Below, piece by piece: positions 9,901 through 18,804 of a stretch of 20,967 nt of DNA. Source of the stretch: Pelargonium cotyledonis (taxonomy: Eukaryota; Streptophyta; Magnoliopsida; Geraniales; Geraniaceae); assembly GCA_036897625.1 (NCBI GenBank), contig JAYMTA010001246.1, positions 1 to 20,967 of the forward strand, written 5' to 3'. The notes under the pieces are model-generated. The model saw nothing but the letters and a program-made list of their open reading frames with translations, was not told where the DNA came from and did no database searches. A program made the position numbers and the translations under genes. Position 1 is the stretch's first letter; every line of letters begins with the position of its first letter.

Positions 9901-12900
9901 TGAATGATGAACATAAAATGTCCCAGATTGAAAAAATATTTTAAAATAAATTAGCTACATATAAGGTGCAAGCCAAACCCTACTAACAAGGTTAACCTTT
10001 TAGTATGGGAAGCATGAGCCCTAGTATGCAGTCCAATATAAAATCATTCAAACTTTACCATAATAAGTTTTTCATCTTAAACAATACTACCTTACGATTT
10101 TACTAGAAAGAGAAGCAGACAAGGAAACTTCAAGAAATAGGGGGGCAATAAAGAATGTAACGGATGAAATTGGTTTTTTTTCTATGAGAACTTGGGAAGG
10201 AATGAAAGTGAAGCACAATGCTATGAAGCATGTCAAATTTTGGCTTTGCTAGACTAACACAACTTAATTACCAATAAAATTCTTACATTCATTCCCTGAC
10301 TTGAGGATAATAACGTACCACAACATCAACTTTACAATTTGTGTGATGCCTTCAGGTTTTAACTACATACAGGAAATCAGGAATGCAACAAGTTATTGTA
10401 GAGGTGGAAGAACATAATATTTCACGAACTGGGTGAACAATATTCTCATTTATGCTTGACACTGTACACTGCGCATAGGAAATAAAAACACATTTTAAAC
10501 AGCTCATGTTAACAACATCAAAAACAATTTGTTGTCATGCAAAAATTATAATCTGGCTAAATCATCAATTTCAATACTGAGGTACCCTTTGACACTGTAA
10601 ATTATATAAAATTCAAACTATGAATCAAAATATAATAGAGTAATCATCAACAAATGATTTACAAAATGTTAGAACTACCATCAACCAACCTGTGGATAAC
10701 CCAAGCATCCAACCATGAAACAGCCATCCTGTCACATGAAACCCAATAGTGTTGTCAAAAAGTAATTAACAAATGCTTATAATAAATTACAGAAATCCGT
10801 AAAATAATTGCAGAGCTTATTTTTTTGTTATTTTATTTTTTATAAATGTATAGTTTTTTGCTTCTTTTTTCCGGTATAAACCGAATCCGTTTTACGGACT
10901 GAGACAACTCTTGCCCTCTGGGCTTAGTGACACACTAACAGTTAAGGCTCCTCAGCCCTCCCCATGGGTGATACAGTGGGGATCAAACTCGAGAGCTCTT
11001 CTCACATACTCAACTTGTGTTGCCAGCTAAGCCACAACCCTTGGGTAAATAAATGTTAAAGTTTGTCATCAACAACCTCGTCCAATTTTTTCAAAGAAAT
11101 TGTTCAAGTAGATATGATATAATAGACTAAACATTTAAAAATCATACGCAAAGTGCTCCGTAAACAAAAGGCATATACGAAATTGTCAAAATAAAACCAT
11201 GAATCCAAATTATTGGGGTTTAAATTTTATATAGTCAGTCCTTCACAAATTAATTAGGCTTCTTTCTTGTGCTTCCTTATTCTGCATGTCTTATCTATAT
11301 TTTGGATGGTCTAAAAGATAAAGGAACAATAAAAATCCTATATAAAGGATCTCTAAGGAGACAATACTTTTGAGGGAAACATCAAGATAGGACAGTCTTG
11401 TGTGATAAAAAAAAAACAAAAAAACAAGTTAAATAGAGTGCAAAATTCAAGACCTCTACGTATACATATTCAAAGACAAAAAAGATATAAACATGTGGAA
11501 GATAAAAGAGGAGGGGTGAATATGACCTAAGTTGACAGGTGTCAATGGCAGACAAGTGCACTGACATTCATTCTTCCAAGACATCGTCCAGGGGCACATA
11601 AAATAAATTCATTTTAAACTAGGTATCAAATCTATATGTGTAGTATTTTCAATAAGATTACAAGAAACTAACAAATAGTATGCATCAGGTATATTCATAA
11701 AGTAGAGGAGAAAGTAATGGAATTTTAAGTTGTGTGAGACAGGATAGGTTTTGAAAGATACAACGCTTAGTTATTAGTTCAATAATACAATTCTAAAGCT
11801 ACTGTGACATGCATTCCAATGATTATATGGCTTGAACATGAAAATCCAAGACCTTTACTAATATAATTTATTCGTGCAAACGTCAACATCTTACTAATCA
11901 TTTTAAGTGACAAAAATTTTGTGGGAACAATTACCGGCTTTCGCCTAAGCACCATGTTCGATTCATTGCAAGCTATACATCGCCTAACAAACTCTCCAGC
12001 AGCATGCTGCTCGTCTCCACCAGCTCTACCAGATCTACATATGTTTTTCAAATATAAAATGCATCATGAATGTAACTCTGTACATATTTGTAGAAATATG
12101 AAATGATATTGTATTCCTGAGTGACTAAGATCAGTACAAGAATTTATGTATACGCTATACAAAGTTGGCTAATACGTGAAAAATGAAATAAAACTAAACT
12201 ATGCCTTTATCTCAGAAACAATTAAGAAACCCCACAAAAGATGACAATCTAATATTCACAACACAAACATAGTCATGTAGCAAAACAGATCCAGCAACAT
12301 ATCAAAGAAGACAGAATGATAGCTAAGGCAAATCTGATGGGCATCATGTTGAGGCTGTTTGCCAGAGTTTGCTGATGCCGTTGCAGGGGATGATTGGTCG
12401 GAGCTCTCTGATAATGGAAACCAAAGGTCTGACAATGAACATACCATAAACCATGCTTTCGACTAGAAGACCCCCAAGAGACGACTAGTCTAAGGTTTTT
12501 CTTGGTAGGAAGAACAGAAAGGAAGCATCAAAACAAAGGTAAGGGTTTAGAAGTTCACAGATGGCGCACTACTTACTTCCATTAAGATGAGAGCTTCAAG
12601 GTAAGGGTTTAGAAGTTCAGCAACGAAAAAGCTATTAGAAAGAGCTTCAAGAGTAAAGAAGCGCTAATACAATGTAAAAATGTGAAAAATAGATCATATA
12701 TTCTTGGGTAAATAAAATCAGTACAAGAGTCTACATGTAGGCTATGCAAAGCTGACAACTACATAAGAAAAAGGAAATAAAACCAAACTATGCCTCAATC
12801 TTAGGAGACAATTAGGGAAGACAAATGAAGAAATCGCATAAATTATGAGATTGCAATCTATCTCAACGACATTGAAGGAAGGAACTACCTTTCAAAGAAA

Positions 12901-15900
12901 ACTTCCATGGCTTCTAAAAGTTTTATTTTTTTCAACCTAGCCTGCATAAATTTCAAGTTCAGTCAAGTAAATATCATGGATTAAGAAATTTGGAAAAACA
13001 TAGTTGGAAATGTGATCAAAGCACTGTTAATAATTTGTATCATCCAGTCTCTCTAAATAAACGTATGTTTCAAGTATGCAGGGCCATGTCCTTCCATTAA
13101 GTAATTGCAGAATCAATTGCATACAAAAAATTTAAGGAACCGCGTAACCTCCCAAGGGAAGTGAAAGAGAAAAAACTGACTTAGTTGAGTTTAGGTAGCA
13201 ACTTGTTACAGATCAACACACACAAACACACCAAAAAAGAGAAGGGTGTGCCAGCTTACATCTAAGAAGCAAGCTTTCATCTGCTGTAGGCAAGTTGCAA
13301 GAACTTCAGCTTTTCCCTTGGTGCCTTCACTAACTGCTTTCATGTCAGCCTCCATCATGGATCTGAGATTTGGTTTCCAGAGTTCATATCTGAGACAGAA
13401 ATAGTTCACTATATCAGTTTAGAAGAAAACAAATTAAGTATAATACTGAACAGATAAGAACTGTGATGTAAAGTCAACCATACTAGGATTTCATGTTTGG
13501 AATGTTAAAATCTCAATGTATAGTTGTCCAATTAATATCTTGTTCACAACACAACATTTTGGTAGTTTGAACCCACAGCGCCCAACCCCAAACCATATAC
13601 AATTTTTACCAGTACATATAAAAAATCATGTGTGTGTGTGTGTATACACACATAAATATTCATATAGCTAGCTGGGTCTAGTTACAAAGTTCATATCTAA
13701 AATATAGTTCATGCAAATGAAAGTTCTTGCTTTTTAAGAAAGATTAATATACAATTGATGCCAGCAAACAGGAAAACATTTTAAATGGAACGCCAACAAT
13801 AACTCATCCCAGTATCCCACTATTAACCAATAAGTTGATGGTTCTACATTCTTAATGCGTCAGGCTAAGATTTGAGATATTATCTCTAATATAAATAATT
13901 AGACATAAGGAAGAAGGTGAATTATTTACCCCATGTCATCATATCCCATAACAAGTGCCTCGCCCTGAAATCAAGTTAAACTCATCAATTAAAACTACGA
14001 TATAGGAGGAACAACATGAGACATGGTCTCATTGCATCCAATGTTTGTCTAGTAAGTAGTAACTGATGCTATAAGTCACTTGCATGAGAATAACAAAAGG
14101 AATAGATCTTAATATACATAAGTGAATGTAAGGTAAGGAAAATCTATGTTGAGAGCACCCATAGTTTTAGACGTGCAAGGCGCAAAGAGGTCCTAGCCTA
14201 TAGGTGCAAGCACTCACCTGAGGATGATGAGGCACAAAATAACTAAAATTACAATTTAAGAAACTATTTTAACACAGTAGATATGTAGAATAATTGCTAA
14301 TAAATATTAAGTTTAAAACTGTTGAGCATATATAGTGTCAAAACATTTTATTTAAAACAAAAGCATGTAATTTACGTCATCGACAACACCAAAAATTGAA
14401 TATACATAATAGTATGCTTGAAGAAATTTAAAACCTAATAATACAAGTAGTTTACGTATTTGACAGCATAAAAATTTCAATACTCATAATCGCATGCTTA
14501 AAGAAATTAATTATCAAATAATTAAATGACTGTCAGTAAAGTCCATCTTCTTGTGACAGAAATAAGTAAGAACAACAGAAGTTAGTAAAGCAAAAATAGG
14601 CAACAATTAAAATGTTTCTCACGTTCTTCCCACAGAGAAGTTATATAAAGTAAAAGCAACATCAAAGGCCAGTTTGATGAGTTTAAACATGAAAACTTAT
14701 TCTCTGTTCAAAGTTAAACATCATAAAATAAAACTCAAATTAAATTTAAAAGATTTCTCATCTAAAAAGGTTACCAGTTTAGTTGGTGTGAAACGTGTAT
14801 TTGAGTCCTTGGTTGCATAAAACCGATCAAGCAGTTTTTTAATGTGATCATGCATCGTTGCATCTGTGCCAATGCCCGCCTTACATGGACAAGATAAAAT
14901 CAGAATATATGTTAGGTAATTGGTCTATATAAACTGCACAAACTTTGTTAACTATGAAATATTTTAACATTCCCTCTCGATCATGTTGGCCCCAGAACAA
15001 CTCAAACACAATGTTAAACTTTACTCCAACCTAAGAGGTTAAGTTATTAAAGTGGAGAGTCCAAATAGTATATCAAGTGGTCTTAAACTCCACAATTTCA
15101 ATGTGAAATATTTCAACAAAGAAATAATGAAGTCAGATCAGGGTATCTGTATTCCTCACCTTGTCCATGCAACTCAGTAAATCAGCTTCACACAGAAGTG
15201 GTGGTGGTTTAGTAACACCAGAATCAAGAGTCAAGGCTGTCGGAATAAACTGTAAAAATGACAATAACTACATAATTATCAAACACTCTATGTCTGTAAT
15301 GCAAGCTACTCAAGAAAGCAAGTATTTTAATCGCAATATCAAGAAAATCAAAACTAAACAACATGTCGGTGGTTGGACCGAGAAATTTTTTTAAACTGTA
15401 AGTATCAATTAATATAATTTTAAAAAAGATGGCTGACAGGAGAAGTGGAAAAACAGATCTAGTATACAGGGGCAATATAAAAGAGGGTGAACTATTTTAA
15501 AGAAAACTACATGAAAAGTATAAGGTTATATCAACTTCATACCTGTTGTCCAACGGCGTATGTGGGGATCATTGATCCTCCCCATGATTCAAAGCGGTAA
15601 ATATCCAAATAATTTTTCTGGCAAAACAGGAAGCAGCCAATTCATATATAATTATTGTTTAGAAACAATGTTGCAAGTGCTTTACAAGGTACTGCATGCC
15701 TTGTATTTTAAAATAAAAATTATCATACAAATATGTCACAAACTGCTAGAAACAGAATGGATTAACATGTGCAAGTTGAAATTTGTCCATAGATTAAAAT
15801 TAGAGATAGTAGTAGATTATGGGGTTGAATTTATTTATTTATATGGGATGATTAATATTGAACATAGCGAGGTACATCAGTGAAACAATACAACAAGATC

Positions 15901-18771
15901 TTTTCCACTTCTCCAACATTTTACACCAGCTACAGGTCAGAATACTGGGCAAGGGCGGAGATAACTGTGTTAAATGTCAAGTAAGATGAAGGGCATATGC
16001 ACACACCTCGTCCCCTGGAATTGTCCATATAAATGAGGCAAAACCTGAAAAGAAATTATGACCTGTTACCTTCTAAATCCAAATGGCATGTTTAGGGTAT
16101 TTTTTTATATATATATCGCTACATTTTAGGGATATTTACTTATTAAATTTTCACTTGTTAGTCCTCTGTATGCTGAGTGTTCTCAAATTCTTTTTCTGTT
16201 AGTGTTTTCCTATCCTATCTTATGTAATCTTTTATTCGATTTTGTTCATATCTTGTTTTCAAAACCCTAGAATATCGGTGGCCCCTAATTTGTCCTGAAT
16301 CACCTAGCCATAAATATAAGAACAGTATAACCATTCACATATCCATGAGAGCTAGGATAATATTCCTAAGGGGATTGGATTATGCAGAGAACTCACGGCT
16401 ATTATCACTCTCCCTGATGCAGCAAATGATTCACCAGCTATGTCGATTTCAACTGTAGTTTCTGCCCCTATGGCTGGCTGGGAGACACATGCCAAGAAAT
16501 GCCGAACTACCAATTCATACAATCTCTGCATCAAATAAAAAGTATTTAAAACGCAAAAAGAAAGTGAAGAGCATTACCAAATGAATAGATATTGGGAACA
16601 TGCAGTTATCTCCATAATGCAAAATAAGAGTGGTGACAATAAAAGTTCATACACGGTGGTCATTACTCCATCCAGATTCTCCAGCAGAAAACTTGGTTGG
16701 ATGAATAGGTGGATGAGCCTTGTCATCATGCCCACCATTGCTAGGGTTTCTCCAAAGTCCTGCTCCAGGATCTAACAATTGCTGAGCATACGATCCCCAT
16801 TCAGGATGCCCTTGTTGTTCTTGGACGATTGACTACACCAAATTAAAGCACCAACTGCCACTTAATTTGACAAACAAAAGCAAAAGAAAATCCATGCAAA
16901 TAATGGCCAACGAAGGAATGTAATCAACTCAATAAATGGTTGCTACTTGCTACTCTGAATACTGACAGAAATATATATAAAAGAAATATATACTCTGATA
17001 TGTTAGAATCCCTTACAAAAAAAACATAGGATAGGATGCAAATTTCTGAAAGAACAGAAGAAATTGAAAAGAATGTGAAAGTATATCAAATAAAATCTTT
17101 CTCCAATAATTTTCAAAACTGCTTCATAGCTCCGGGTTACCAACAACAGACTGATAAAACCAGTTCTAGTCCAATGAGACAAACTTTCATTGATGCACTT
17201 TCTAGCGGTTCACAACTGGGAATTCTACTTTGAAGCAGATGAGGAGAACAGGAGAGAATAGAAGTAACCAAAAGGCACGGGTCATGGGTGAGAGCAGCTT
17301 ATTTAAGTATAGTGCTAAAAGGCAGAAACTAAAAATCTTATATTGATAACACATCCATAGTGGTCAAAATAATGTATGAATTCCTGTTTCAAAGCCACTG
17401 GTACTAATACAGCAAATTTGAAGCACATGGCTTCATATACTTGAGGAATTAGTAGCATCCCAAAACATAAGCAATTGGGGAAATAGTTAAAACTTAAAAG
17501 TTAACTACAAAAATATTATGTCTACAGTTGACTATAGTACACCATTTTAGTAGGCTCTGTGGCTAGTTTAGTTTTACCCTTACTTTAATAAGATTATAAT
17601 AAGTTGTACTGAGAAGAACTCCACAAATGTTCAACATGTTAAGGTAAAGTATAAATGCACAAGCACATACCGATGTCTTAAATGTAAGTATATTTGTATG
17701 GTCATCATATTTATAAATCTATTAAGTTATTTTTCCCTTGTTAGCTTTAGCTTGGCCATGATAGGATCTTGAGCCACTGAGGGCAGCTGTATATAACCTA
17801 AATTTATTACTTCAATGTTTACCTTTATGAAACATTTAAATAGTTATAGCACTTATGTTAATATATAAAATATTCAGGGTTAATGTTCTTAATGATCCTC
17901 TAACCATGAACGCGTATCATATTTGAACTCCCAAATATTCAGGGTTAATGTTCCAAAGACTATCTTCCAATAAAATTTTACCTATAATAATTTTTGCCCA
18001 TCCGGCAATTGCCTTCGTCCACTGCCACATTAGTTTCTTAATAATTTCATAATCTCAAAATTACAGATTACAAATATAACATATACTAGAGAAAATTAAG
18101 AGTTCTTAGTGAAATAGAAAATACTTTCTTTTAACAGATTAGGAAAGCTTTTTCCTAAAGAATGAGGGTTTCCTAATCAAACTCTACAAACCCAACAAAA
18201 ACTTTTAAGTTCTTGAGTTTATGGATTGACTTTTTTTTTAAGAATAGTATTTGGGCAGTCCTTTGATCTTGATATCACGAGTTCAAGTCAACGAGAAAGA
18301 CACTCTGCAAAAGCAATTGTAAGGATGATGTAAAAACAAGGTTAATGATGTATTCACAAATAACCATCTCTTCATGCTATATAGATCCACCACTGTTCTA
18401 AAAGGTGTATTTCAGTATATTTCCTTCTTCATTTCACATTTCACATATTTTCATCACCATAGTATTCTCTATGTCCATCATTTATTTATTGTTCAACTGT
18501 TTAGAACATGAAAGCTTATTGACGGCACACGAACACAACAGTAACAAAAAAAAAAACGATGTTGCCATGGCCAGAAATTATCAAAGCTTGTGAAAATGGA
18601 CAAAGTTACCAACATGCAAATCAGTCCTTTCGGAGAAGGAGTCGGTTTCTGTACGAGGATAACTGATGAAACCTGATTGGTAAAGTTCTTCTGCTACCTG
18701 TAAACAAAGAAATAAAGAAGCAAAACTTACAATGATTCATGTTACATACATACATACATACATACATAAAT

Positions 18772-18804
<33 letters not shown>

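Larger units (their letters stand above)
6946..12034 (-). other. TOP3A: TOP3A C-terminal array of five zinc-binding motifs
   Basis: Residues are counted from the window start. Motif 1 is C4: C635, C638 (RRCIACNES), C657, C663, split over exons 17-19. Motif 2 is C4: C683, C686 (NVCTSC), C714, C718 (GCIGGC). Motif 3 is a CCHC knuckle in exon 22, [14 protein letters not shown] (760-773). Motif 4 is a GRF-type finger in exon 23: C793, C796, the RGRKFYSC block, C818, C823. Motif 5 is a final CCHC knuckle in exon 24, [14 protein letters not shown] (888-901), following an RGG-like stretch. Such modules bind single-stranded DNA or partners; plant TOP3A is known to carry an extended zinc tail. All metal ligands are intact. 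Confidence 0.88.

Noticed and set aside
9722-9907. Plus-strand 61-codon open frame in TOP3A intron 18 with cysteine pairs (CMNPDCAC)
   Set aside because: No domain pattern, no partner frame, lies inside an intron of a minus-strand gene and beside a repeat element; it could be a decayed transposon piece but cannot be supported.
12256-12447. Extra TOP3A exon encoding a Ser/Ala-rich linker
   Set aside because: Exon 16 (phase 2) joins exon 17 exactly, and no acceptor/donor pair for this block keeps the frame; kept only as a relic.
13621-13660. TG/CA palindrome as a regulatory hairpin
   Set aside because: It is a simple-sequence microsatellite in an intron; self-complementarity follows from its composition.
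15560-15883. Plus-strand 107-codon open frame
   Set aside because: Antisense to exon 11, AT-rich and of low-complexity composition, with no recognisable domain.
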